In this document: positions 1 through 6,683 of the stretch, in pieces
Layout: each line of letters begins with the position of its first letter
How positions within the stretch are numbered: the stretch's first letter is position 1
Assembly: GCA_002331255.1 (NCBI GenBank)
Contig: DCZD01000014.1
Span: 1-10,160 of the forward strand
Reading direction: 5' to 3'
DNA: 10,160 nucleotides
Source of the DNA: Acidimicrobiaceae bacterium UBA2093
GTDB taxonomy: Bacteria; Actinomycetota; Acidimicrobiia; Acidimicrobiales; Ilumatobacteraceae
Made by a program: the position numbers and the translations under genes
Notes under the pieces: generated by a model
Database searches by the model: none
Seen by the model: only the letters and a program-made list of their open reading frames with translations
What the model was told of the DNA's origin: nothing

Positions 1-476
1 CGGTTGACACGGCGCCACAGAACCGGAGACACCTCATATCCGTAGAGGCGGTCAAGGATGCGGCGTGTCTCGGCAGCATCGACAAGGCCGTAGTCGATGC
101 TGCGGGGGTTGTTCACCGCGTGCTCGATTGCCTTCTTATTGATCTCATGGAACACCATGCGGTGCACGGGCACCGTCGGCTTCAGGTACTCAAGCAAGTG
201 CCACGAAATCGCTTCCCCTTCGCGATCTTCGTCCGTTGCCAGATACAACGCCGAGGCGTTTTTCATGAGGGCCTTCAGGTCCTTGACGACCGTCTTGCCA
301 CGTTCAGTCAACTCATACGTCGGTTTGAAACCATTCTCGACATCGACAGCCAACCCCTTGCTTGGTAGGTCGGCGATGTGGCCGACAGACGGTCGAACGT
401 CGTAGTCAGATCCGAGATATTGGGCGATGGTCTTGGCCTTGGCAGGCGACTCGACGATGACGAGGGGTTTGGACAT
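1..476 (-). CDS. topA: DNA topoisomerase I (type IA), N-terminal 158 residues, cut by the left window edge
   Basis: Type IA topoisomerases relax negatively supercoiled DNA through a transient 5'-phosphotyrosine break. Only the first 158 codons are present; the active-site Tyr, the gate domains and any C-terminal repeats lie outside the window. The visible part is the TOPRIM domain: the VESPAKAKTI motif at residues 8-17, with E9 as the conserved glutamate, and the metal-binding DEDRE at 82-86. It is followed by RRILDRLYGYEVSPVLW at 138-154, the start of the next core domain, in a form typical of actinobacterial TopA. The ATG at 474-476 gives MSKPLVIVESPAK, which matches the family N-terminus closely. 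There is no clear Shine-Dalgarno sequence, and a promoter-like element lies immediately upstream, so the mRNA may be leaderless. The gene is divergent from rsgA. The identification is secure. Confidence 0.97.
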   Translation of the reverse strand, partial: MSKPLVIVESPAKAKTIAQYLGSDYDVRPSVGHIADLPSKGLAVDVENGFKPTYELTERGKTVVKDLKALMKNASALYLATDEDREGEAISWHLLEYLKPTVPVHRMVFHEINKKAIEHAVNNPRSIDYGLVDAAETRRILDRLYGYEVSPVLWRRVN

Positions 477-479
477 ATC

Positions 480-516
480 TCGGTATGGGATAAGTGATTT
501 CACCCACCCGTGTCAA
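480..516 (-). promoter_or_regulatory. Candidate topA promoter giving a near-leaderless transcript
   Basis: On the minus strand there is a perfect -35 hexamer, TTGACA (plus-strand 511-516). After an 18-base spacer comes TATCCC (487-492), a weak -10. Transcription would begin near position 480, about four bases before the topA ATG at 476. That agrees with the absence of a good ribosome binding site. Leaderless mRNAs are common in Actinobacteria. The -35 is convincing; the -10 and the exact start are inferred. Confidence 0.5.
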
Positions 517-618
517 GCAATCATGACGAAACGCTTACGGCAGTAGGGAAACGTGAACAGGCTCACCGTCACATTGTTCGTCACTGTGTGCCGTGTGGCG
601 CCGGTACCGTTTCAGGAA

Positions 619-1629
619 ATGACCTCGACTGATGCGCCTTCAACGCCAAACAATGGTGCAGAAAACGACGTCATGCCACAGGGTCGAGTGGTGCGTCTCG
701 ATCGTGGTTGGAGCACCGTCTTGCTCACCAATGGTGACGCGGTCCGCGTTCGCAACATCGGTGTAGAGGTCGCAGTTGGCGACGAGGTGAATGTGTCGGC
801 CGACCTAGAACGTGTGCATTCAGTCAGTCCCAGGCGAAGCGCACTGGTACGTCGAGCATCGTTCGAAGGAGCGCGCGCACAGCGCCAAGTCGTGGCCAGC
901 AACATCGACACGGTGTTTCTGGTCCATTCGCTCACATCACCCCCGAATGAACGACGTCTTGAGCGCGAGCTGGTGTTGGCATTCGACTCAGGTGCTGACC
1001 CAGTCATCGTCCTTACCAAGGTGGATTGTGTCGAGGGTGACGCTGCGCAGTCTGTTTGCGATGTCTTGTCGGCAGTTTCGATGGGTGTCTCAATCCACAT
1101 GTTGAGTGGAATCACTCGAGAAGGAATGGAACAACTCACCGAGTACATCTCGAACGGTTCCACGATTGCTGTGTTGGGTGCAAGTGGTGTCGGCAAGTCA
1201 ACACTGGTCAATGCCCTCGTTGGCCATGAGGCACAAGAAGTAGGTGAAGTGCGCGAGAGCGATCAGCGTGGTCGTCACACAACGGTGGCCGCGCAGTTGG
1301 TGCAACTGCCGAGCGGTGGTTGGTTACTCGACACTCCTGGGTTGCGTGCTGTCAACCTCTGGACTAGCGGTCATGGCATCGAGCGAGCATTCAAAGACGT
1401 ATTCGACCTGTCAGAGTCATGCAAGTTCCGCGATTGCAAGCACTCGGACGAACCAGAGTGTGCTGTGCAGGCAGCAATCAGCAAGGGCACCTTGGCACCG
1501 ATTCGCCTCGAGAGCATGCGCCGGTTGGTGGCGGAAGAAGCCTCTATAGAAGAGGAACAACGCGAACGTGAGAAGTCCTTCGATCGTCGTGGTGCGCGAC
1601 GCCCCGCGGAGAATAGGCGCCGTTCTTAA
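619..1629 (+). CDS. rsgA: Small ribosomal subunit biogenesis GTPase RsgA
   Basis: RsgA (YjeQ) is a ribosome-stimulated GTPase that acts late in 30S subunit maturation in the cytoplasm. Numbering from the ATG at 619 (336 aa), an OB-fold starts near residue 19 (MPQGRVVRLDRG). It is followed by a circularly permuted GTPase domain with motifs in the order G4 TKVD (133-136), G1 GASGVGKS (187-194), a switch I RHTT (219-222) and G3 DTPG (238-241). The C-terminal zinc-binding set C268, C273, H275, C281 is the family knuckle. The last about 30 residues are highly charged (EEEQREREKSFDRR). The start is uncertain. A GTG at 553 would add 22 residues and has a GGG-containing purine stretch four bases upstream. 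ATG 673 begins exactly at the OB-fold. I prefer 619 because the residues before it look unlike family N-termini. The stop overlaps that of the convergent kinase gene. Confidence 0.95.
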   Translation: MTSTDAPSTPNNGAENDVMPQGRVVRLDRGWSTVLLTNGDAVRVRNIGVEVAVGDEVNVSADLERVHSVSPRRSALVRRASFEGARAQRQVVASNIDTVFLVHSLTSPPNERRLERELVLAFDSGADPVIVLTKVDCVEGDAAQSVCDVLSAVSMGVSIHMLSGITREGMEQLTEYISNGSTIAVLGASGVGKSTLVNALVGHEAQEVGEVRESDQRGRHTTVAAQLVQLPSGGWLLDTPGLRAVNLWTSGHGIERAFKDVFDLSESCKFRDCKHSDEPECAVQAAISKGTLAPIRLESMRRLVAEEASIEEEQREREKSFDRRGARRPAENRRRS

Positions 1630-2960
1630 AACTGCAGTCCGACTACTGCTCCACCATTCGGTGCGTCCTCGACAATTGTCGAGATGCCATGGTCTTCGGC
1701 AAACTGCGCGACAATGGCCAAGCCAAGACCTGATCCAGGCAACGAGCGAGTGGCCGTTGCTCTGTAAAAGCGGTCGAACACATGGGGCTTGTCGGCAGCG
1801 GCAATACCAGGGCCATTGTCCTGCACCACGATTCGACCGTCGTTGATGATGATGGCGATGTCTGAGCCATCGGGGCTGAACTTGATGGCGTTGTCGACCA
1901 AATTGCCGATGGCGCGCTCAAGCTGATGCAGTCGGGCAGTCACCCGCGTATCGCCGATGGACGACACGGTGATGTCACCCGTGGTGCGACGACGTGCTCG
2001 TGTCGCAATTTCATCAGTGATTTCGCGCAAGTCAACAACTGACGGCTGCTCTGCGGCCTTTTGGTCAGTTGCTAGTGCGCTGAGTTCTGAGCTGAGTTCC
2101 GTTAGCTCGTCGATCTCGGCACGCATGTCAATGAGTATCGCAGCGCGTTCTGCGTCAGACAGGGTGGGTCGCTGCAAGAGTTCAGTGTTGGCTCGAAGAC
2201 TTGTGAGTGGCGTGCGTAACTCGTGGCTGGCGTCTTGCACCAATTGGCGCTGCCGGGTCACGCTTCGACGAAGTGCAACGAGCATGGTGTTGAAACTCGA
2301 CGCCAGTTTCGTCACTTCGCTCGCACCTTTCACCTCGACGTTGTGGTCGAGGTCTTCTGTGCGAGCGATGTTGTCGGCAGATGTTGCGAGCAATTCAATG
2401 GGCTTGCTGACCTTGCTGGCGAACAACCACCCTGCAATGGCGGCGAGCCCAAAACCGGCAAGTGCGATACCAATGAACCATGCGCGCATGCCACCAATGG
2501 CGTTGTCAATGTCGTTTACGTTCTTGCCAACTTTGATGAGGACCCCATTTGGCAGGGCAACAGTGAGAACGCGGTACTTATCGCCGTCCAATCGCATCGT
2601 CTCGCGCCGGAAACCGTCACGCGATGTCGCCATGTCGTCGTCACGTTCATGTTCGGGAAGGTCGACCTTTCCGGCAGTGGCGATGATGCCCGAAGTTGGG
2701 TCGATGATTTGCGTGACAGCATCGAATTCTGTCTGCAACAACTCATCTGTCAATGGGTTTCTCTGGCGGAAGCCCGGTAACACTTGGCGGTTGTTTCGTT
2801 GAAGTGCTTCGGCAATTTGATTGACACGTGTGTCGAGAGAATCATCAACCTGGCCGTAGAGCTGGTCGGCAGCTGCGACATACGCACCGACACCAACAAG
2901 CGAAATGACAACCAGCACGATGGCGCCAGTGACACTTGCAAAACGAGTGCGCAGGGTCAT
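1626..2960 (-). CDS. Two-component sensor histidine kinase, MprB/PrrB-like
   Basis: This 444-aa membrane kinase should sense an envelope or extracellular cue and phosphorylate the regulator encoded just upstream. Transmembrane helix 1 spans about residues 11-31. An extracytoplasmic sensor region of about 128 residues follows, then helix 2 at about 160-182 and a HAMP linker at about 180-232. The HisKA H-box is DASHELRTPLTSL (243-255) with phospho-acceptor H246. The ATPase domain shows the N-box around N353 and N357, the G1 box DNGPGI (381-386), an F-box FDRFYRA (395-401) and the G2 box GSGLGLAIV (409-417). Every catalytic element is present, so it should be active. The ATG at 2960 overlaps the regulator's TGA by four bases, implying translational coupling. 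The H-box and regulator resemble actinobacterial MprAB and PrrAB. I cannot assign orthology, and the periplasmic domain gives no ligand clue. Confidence 0.95.
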   Translation of the reverse strand: MTLRTRFASVTGAIVLVVISLVGVGAYVAAADQLYGQVDDSLDTRVNQIAEALQRNNRQVLPGFRQRNPLTDELLQTEFDAVTQIIDPTSGIIATAGKVDLPEHERDDDMATSRDGFRRETMRLDGDKYRVLTVALPNGVLIKVGKNVNDIDNAIGGMRAWFIGIALAGFGLAAIAGWLFASKVSKPIELLATSADNIARTEDLDHNVEVKGASEVTKLASSFNTMLVALRRSVTRQRQLVQDASHELRTPLTSLRANTELLQRPTLSDAERAAILIDMRAEIDELTELSSELSALATDQKAAEQPSVVDLREITDEIATRARRRTTGDITVSSIGDTRVTARLHQLERAIGNLVDNAIKFSPDGSDIAIIINDGRIVVQDNGPGIAAADKPHVFDRFYRATATRSLPGSGLGLAIVAQFAEDHGISTIVEDAPNGGAVVGLQF

Positions 2961-3652
2961 GACTCTTTCACCACGTATCCGACTCCGCGCACCGTAAATA
3001 ACAGACGCGGCTCACCACCTTCTTCTGTCTTGCGTCGCAAGTAGCCGATGTAGACATCAAGGGACTTCGAGCTGGTCTCAAAGTCGTATCCCCAGATGTC
3101 TTCGTATATCTGTTCGCGAGTGACGACAATTCCGTCTTTGGTCATAAGGAGCTCGAGTAGATCGAACTCGGTCTTGGTGAGGTTCAAGACGCGTTGTCCG
3201 CGCTTTGCCTCACGTCGCTGCGGGTCAAGAGTCATGTCGGCGACCCGCAGAACAGCACTCGCCGTGAGCACACTATTGCGTCGTAGCAATGCTCTTACGC
3301 GCGCGAGCAATTCATCAACAGCGAAGGGCTTAACGAGGTAATCATCTGCACCGGCGTCAAGGCCGGCCACGCGATCACCAACTTCGTGGCGTGCAGTCAA
3401 CAACAAAATCGGAGTCGCAATACCGCGATGTCGCGATTCGCGACACACTGTCAGCCCGTCAGCAAACGGCATCATCACATCGAGCACCGCTGCATCGATG
3501 GAGTTGCGGGTGAGTGCTTCGAGTGCGGCCGCACCGTCGTTGACTGAGATGACGTTGTACTTCTCGAGCTCGAGAACTCGCTCAACCGCCTTGCGAACCG
3601 AGGGGTCGTCCTCGGCCACAAGCACCGTGGGGGCCTCGTTCGGGATGTTCAC
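2957..3652 (-). CDS. OmpR/PhoB-family response regulator, MprA-like
   Basis: This 231-aa transcription factor (from the GTG at 3652) is the partner of the downstream histidine kinase. The receiver domain carries the acidic set E14-D15-D16, phospho-acceptor D58 within VLDVMMP, T86 and K108 (VKPF). The segment GLDAGADDYLVKPFAVDELLARVRALLRR reads very much like mycobacterial MprA. The winged-helix DNA-binding domain fills about residues 135-231, with LTKTEFDLLELL, a recognition region near SKSLDVYIGYLRRK and the final wing VRGVGYVV. The start is uncertain: in-frame TTG codons at 3661 and 3673 would extend it, and none of the three has a strong ribosome binding site. The upstream region contains tandem 11-bp repeats that this protein could bind, affecting both itself and the divergent secreted-protein gene. 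Confidence 0.94.
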   Translation of the reverse strand: MNIPNEAPTVLVAEDDPSVRKAVERVLELEKYNVISVNDGAAALEALTRNSIDAAVLDVMMPFADGLTVCRESRHRGIATPILLLTARHEVGDRVAGLDAGADDYLVKPFAVDELLARVRALLRRNSVLTASAVLRVADMTLDPQRREAKRGQRVLNLTKTEFDLLELLMTKDGIVVTREQIYEDIWGYDFETSSKSLDVYIGYLRRKTEEGGEPRLLFTVRGVGYVVKES

Positions 3653-3674
3653 GGAGCCCAAGGTAGCCCGCAAA

Positions 3675-3693
3675 ACCCTTGTTTTTCAGGGGT
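3675..3693 (-). other. Small stem-loop in the leader of the response regulator gene
   Basis: A seven-pair inverted repeat, ACCCTTG and CAGGGGT with one G-U-type mismatch, encloses a five-T (five-A on the minus strand) loop. It lies just upstream of the possible TTG start at 3673 and 22 bases before the preferred GTG at 3652. It could lie in the mRNA leader and affect translation, or it could be chance. No function is known. Confidence 0.3.
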
Positions 3694-3700
3694 GGGAGAG

Positions 3701-3755
3701 CCTTTGGCGGATTCTTGGAGAGTTCTTACCTAACTCGGGTCTACTCCTTACCTAC
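3701..3755. promoter_or_regulatory. Tandem 11-bp degenerate repeats, candidate response-regulator operator
   Basis: Reading the plus strand in consecutive 11-base blocks from 3701 gives CCTTTGGCGGA, TTCTTGGAGAG, TTCTTACCTAA, CTCGGGTCTAC and TCCTTACCTAC. Blocks 3 and 5 share the exact core CTTACCTA (3725-3732 and 3747-3754), 22 bases apart. Blocks 2 and 3 share TTCTT, 11 bases apart. OmpR/PhoB-family regulators commonly bind head-to-tail repeats with 11-bp or 22-bp periods, one subunit per turn. The array lies between a regulator of that family and the divergent secreted-protein gene, upstream of the latter's probable promoter. The repeats are seen; binding is inferred. Confidence 0.55.
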
Positions 3756-3813
3756 GAAGCCGAAAGTACTTGCACCCGGAACGGCCGGGATCACACAATG
3801 AAAGAGATTGAAC

Positions 3814-4788
3814 ATGAAGAACAAGTCGAACATCGCAAAGGTTGCTCTCACGGTCGGCCTTCTCGTCGGAACTGGTGCAGCAGCATTCGGAGTCACGAGT
3901 GTCGCTAACGCGGCAACTTCGAGCCAAGGAAAAGCTGCGAAGATTCTGAAGAAGAAGGCTGCGAAGAAAACGACCGCATCGAACAAGTCGACTGCTTCCG
4001 CACAAGCGGTCACCAGCACGACGGTTCTGCAGACAACTACAGGTGATGCCAGCAGCATGGAACACCGCGGTGGCCCGGTGAATCTTGACAATGTGGCCAA
4101 AGTGTTGGGAATCACCGCCGCTGAATTGCGCACCGAATTGCAGACGAAGTCGTTCGCAACCGTCGCAAGTGAGAAGAACGTCGACATTCAAAAGGTCAAG
4201 GACCAACTCTTGAAGGACTACACCGACAAAGAACAAGCAGAAGTCGCCGAAGGCAAGCACACGCAGGCTGAAGTCGATGCAAAGATCGCAGCGTTCAAGA
4301 CAAAGCTTGACACCATCGTGAACACGGTTCGTCCAGCTCATGGCCCAGGAATGGGCAAGGGTGGTCCTGGCGGAAAGATTGCATCTGAAGGTGTCGCCAA
4401 AGCTCTTGGTCTCACGACAACAGAGCTTCAGACTCAGTTGCAGTCAGGCAAGACACTCGCCGACATCGCCAAGGACTCGAACGTCGACATTCAGAAAGTG
4501 AAGGATGCGATCACTACAGACGTAAAGGCACATCTCGACGAAGAGGTCGCGTCTGGCGAGCACACACAAGCAGAGGCCGATGCAAAACTGGCAGAGCTAA
4601 CGACTCGTCTCGATGACATCGTGAACGGTGTTCGCCCAGCCGGCGGACCTGGCATGGGTGGTCGCGGACACCACGGCGGACGTGGAGGACGTGGCGGTCA
4701 CGGCCATGGTATGGGTGGAGAAAATGGCATGCGGGGCATGTCGGGTACTTCACAGCCATCGACACAAGGCGCATCATTCAGCGCCTAA
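3814..4788 (+). CDS. Secreted two-repeat helical protein with Gly/His/Met-rich C-terminus, function unknown
   Basis: The 324-aa product starts with a Sec-type signal peptide: a Lys-containing n-region, a hydrophobic stretch at about 9-28, and probable cleavage after A33 (VANA/ATSS). A Lys/Ala-rich segment (40-52) and a Ser/Thr-rich linker (53-77) follow. Two predicted-helical repeats, about residues 94-181 and 194-282, are offset by exactly 100 residues. Both contain a VAK-LG-T opening, VDIQKVKD, an EGKHTQAEVDAK or SGEHTQAEADAK segment, and VRPA-GPGMG. They recall DUF2680/YckD-like secreted proteins, but I am not sure of the family. The tail (274-310) is rich in Gly with H286, H287, H296, H298 and M281, M300, M306, M309, so metal binding is conceivable. 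The ATG at 3814 is preferred over the TTG at 3808, because purine-rich AAAGAG lies seven bases upstream. The divergent MprA-like regulator is its likely controller. Confidence 0.88.
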   Translation: MKNKSNIAKVALTVGLLVGTGAAAFGVTSVANAATSSQGKAAKILKKKAAKKTTASNKSTASAQAVTSTTVLQTTTGDASSMEHRGGPVNLDNVAKVLGITAAELRTELQTKSFATVASEKNVDIQKVKDQLLKDYTDKEQAEVAEGKHTQAEVDAKIAAFKTKLDTIVNTVRPAHGPGMGKGGPGGKIASEGVAKALGLTTTELQTQLQSGKTLADIAKDSNVDIQKVKDAITTDVKAHLDEEVASGEHTQAEADAKLAELTTRLDDIVNGVRPAGGPGMGGRGHHGGRGGRGGHGHGMGGENGMRGMSGTSQPSTQGASFSA

Positions 4789-4831
4789 CTATCGCAGCGC
4801 GGTCGACGTTGACCCTCCCCTCATCGCGTTG
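4767..4831. terminator. Stem-loops between convergent genes, possible terminator or 3' stabiliser
   Basis: A perfect six-base stem, AGGCGC (4767-4772) and GCGCCT (4781-4786), with an eight-base loop spans the stop codon of the secreted-protein gene. Further on, CAGCGCG (4795-4801) can pair with CGCGTTG (4825-4831), with one wobble. Neither is followed by a T-run in either direction, so they are not canonical intrinsic terminators. The position, in the 52-base gap between two converging genes, is what suggests a terminating role. Confidence 0.3.
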
Positions 4832-4840
4832 ATCAGCTGA

Positions 4841-6334
4841 CTACAAGCGGCCGGTGTCCAGCATGTGCAGGACATCGGCCGCTCTGTTTTGTACAGCTTC
4901 ACCGTCACTCAACTTCTGCGCAGCGCGTACCTGCGTGGACATTCGTGGGTTGCGCACAAAGCGCTCTTGATGGCGCAATAAGAAGTCCCAGTACAACGTG
5001 GTGAACGGGCACGCATCGTCACCCACGCGTTTCGTTCGGTCGTATGCACAACCCTTGCAGTAGTCACTCATTTTGCTGACATATGCACCACCACTTGCGT
5101 ATGGCTTAGTGGCCATGCGTCCGCCGTCTGCGTGCAATGACATTCCGACCACATTTGGCACCATCACCCATTCAGCGCCGTCGATGAACGACTCCCACAT
5201 CCAGTTGGTGATCGCACGAGGCGACACGCCGGCAGTGAGCGAGAGATTGCCAAGAATCATCAGTCGTTGGATGTGGTGCAGGTATGCACGCTTGTCAAGG
5301 TCATCCACGCATCGCGAGATACAACGCATCTTCGTGGCAGAGGCGTCGGTGAAGGCAGGGGGAAGCGGTCGTTTGGCACCAAGGGCGTTCTCCGAGGCGT
5401 AGTCGGGCATCCATAGCCAATACAGACCCCACACATATTCGCGCCAACCAATCACTTGGCGAATAAATCCTTCCGCAGACGCAATCGGCACGCGGCCGAT
5501 GTCGAATGCACGTTGCACCGCATCGCACACCTCAGATGCAAGTAACAGACCGTTGTTCATGTACGGCGACAGCAGTGAATGAGCTAGATGCCAGTTGTCG
5601 TGCAACATCGCATCTTCATGGGGGCCGAACATTGGAAGAACGTTGTCAACGAAGTGTTCAAGTCGTCGCAACGCGTCTGCTCGTGACGTCGCCCATAACC
5701 CGGATGGCTTCTCGCCCCAGTGTGTGTCGGGTAAGTCGGCGAGCACCGCAACGTCGATGTTGTCGAGGTCGACGGCGAGCGGCGACGGCCACGGCCAATC
5801 GCTCTGTTTCTTCGGTGGTGGTTGACGGTTCTCGTCGTCGTAGTTCCACCGTCCGCCCACTGGTGAATCACCATCCATTAGGTATCCGAGACGCGCTCGT
5901 TGCCGCCGATAGAAATCCTCCATCTTCAATGACTTTCGTCCAACTGCCCACTCGGCGAAATCACTGTGGTGGCACAAGAACTGATCCGACACCGTTGTGT
6001 GCACATCGAGTCGTTCGAGAAGTCTGCGTGCGCTGTAGCTGTTCGGCTCGGTGGCGATCACGGAAACGGGCTTTGTCGATAAGCGATGTGCGTCTAACCC
6101 GGCACTCATCGTGTCAGCGCGGCGATAGTCCACCTCGAAACCCTCAGCGCGAAGCTCGTCAGCGAAGCGCCGCATGGACGTGATGTAAAAGTGCGATCGT
6201 TGAACGTGCCATGGTCGAGATTCGATCTTGAGGCGAGATTCCACCATGAGCACCCTGTGCGTCGATGGTGAGGCATCCTTCAACGCACCGATTGCTCGGT
6301 TCAACTGGTCACCGAAGACCCAGATGGTGATCAC
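4841..6334 (-). CDS. Iron-sulfur cryptochrome/photolyase, (6-4) photolyase PhrB-like (FeS-BCP)
   Basis: Members of this family bind FAD and a [4Fe-4S] cluster; the Agrobacterium PhrB repairs (6-4) photoproducts using light. The 497-aa length is normal. The N-terminal alpha/beta antenna-type domain begins IWVFGDQLN. The C-terminal FAD domain holds four cysteines, C338, C426, C429 and C442. Their spacing (88, 3 and 13) is identical to what I recall for PhrB C350, C438, C441 and C454. The catalytic His pair is in YLHHIQRLMI (H353, H354), and the conserved MSLHADGG-KPYASGG region is at 398-416. Two positions that are aromatic in PhrB differ: D330, where PhrB has W342, and M379, where PhrB has Y391; W378 is kept. 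The start is a GTG at 6334 overlapping the TGA of the upstream STAS gene, so the two are probably co-translated. Repair versus signalling function cannot be decided here. Confidence 0.93.
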   Translation of the reverse strand: MITIWVFGDQLNRAIGALKDASPSTHRVLMVESRLKIESRPWHVQRSHFYITSMRRFADELRAEGFEVDYRRADTMSAGLDAHRLSTKPVSVIATEPNSYSARRLLERLDVHTTVSDQFLCHHSDFAEWAVGRKSLKMEDFYRRQRARLGYLMDGDSPVGGRWNYDDENRQPPPKKQSDWPWPSPLAVDLDNIDVAVLADLPDTHWGEKPSGLWATSRADALRRLEHFVDNVLPMFGPHEDAMLHDNWHLAHSLLSPYMNNGLLLASEVCDAVQRAFDIGRVPIASAEGFIRQVIGWREYVWGLYWLWMPDYASENALGAKRPLPPAFTDASATKMRCISRCVDDLDKRAYLHHIQRLMILGNLSLTAGVSPRAITNWMWESFIDGAEWVMVPNVVGMSLHADGGRMATKPYASGGAYVSKMSDYCKGCAYDRTKRVGDDACPFTTLYWDFLLRHQERFVRNPRMSTQVRAAQKLSDGEAVQNRAADVLHMLDTGRL

Positions 6335-6663
6335 GAGGCGTCTGAGATGGAAGAAGAAACGGTGACGGCTCGATCGAAGCCATTTTCCGATAGACGTTGA
6401 CGCACGCGCTCACCCGTAGCGACGACTACCACGTCGCCGCCCAACGACCTGGCGCGACCTGCAGCACCAAGAATGAGCCCGAGTGCGGAGTCATCCACTA
6501 CGTCGGCCCCGTCGATGTCGATGACAACGGTGTCACCGGGTGCATCGGCGACCAACTTGAGAAGGTGTTCGTTGAAGCGCGGAACGGTGGGCAAGTCAAC
6601 GTCGCCGCTCACGATGAGCACATGGCGCTTGCCAATGAGTGTTCGTCGAAGTGCGAGATCCAT
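6331..6663 (-). CDS. STAS-domain anti-sigma factor antagonist, BldG/SpoIIAA-like
   Basis: This single STAS domain (110 aa from the ATG at 6663) should bind an anti-sigma kinase and release a sigma factor when unphosphorylated. The beta-alpha fold is clear: GKRHVLIVSGDVDLPTVPRF near the start, TVVIDIDGADVVDDSALGLILGAAGRAR in the middle and VVVVATGERVRQRL after it. S59, in the DDSALG motif, sits where the phosphorylated Ser of this family lies (S57 of BldG in my recollection). The start MDLALRR resembles BldG's MDLSLST, which favours ATG 6663 over the GTG at 6672. No partner anti-sigma kinase is encoded in the window. The gene follows the TadE-like gene by about 20 bases, and its stop overlaps the photolyase GTG by four bases. 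There is no clear ribosome binding site; TAGTTT (6673-6678, minus strand) could be a -10 for a near-leaderless internal transcript. Confidence 0.9.
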   Translation of the reverse strand: MDLALRRTLIGKRHVLIVSGDVDLPTVPRFNEHLLKLVADAPGDTVVIDIDGADVVDDSALGLILGAAGRARSLGGDVVVVATGERVRQRLSENGFDRAVTVSSSISDAS

Positions 6664-6683
6664 TAGAAGCACAAACTAGTTGC

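Noticed and set aside
97..405. Short plus-strand frames over the topA region
   Set aside because: The minus-strand topA reading is unmistakable (VESPAKAKTI, DEDRE, LDRLYGYEVSP), so these are shadows.
612..1211. Open frame of 199 codons on the minus strand
   Set aside because: Antisense to rsgA; low-complexity Ser/Thr/Arg composition and no family resemblance.
1957..2802. Open frame of 281 codons on the plus strand
   Set aside because: It is fully antisense to the histidine kinase, whose every motif is intact. The product is Ser/Arg/Met-rich with no recognisable domain, as expected of a shadow frame in GC-rich DNA.
3770..3799. Possible promoter TTGCAC / CACAAT for the secreted-protein gene
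   Set aside because: The -35 matches the consensus at only three positions and the -10 is partial. It is plausible for an activated promoter but too weak to list as a feature.
3748..4341. Open frame of 197 codons on the minus strand, plus a shorter hydrophobic-looking one at 3741-4187
   Set aside because: Antisense to the secreted repeat protein. The hydrophobic runs come from its Ala/Lys-rich codons read backwards.
5506..6183. Open frame of 225 codons on the plus strand
   Set aside because: Antisense to the photolyase; Arg/Ser/Cys-rich with no domain and no ribosome binding site.
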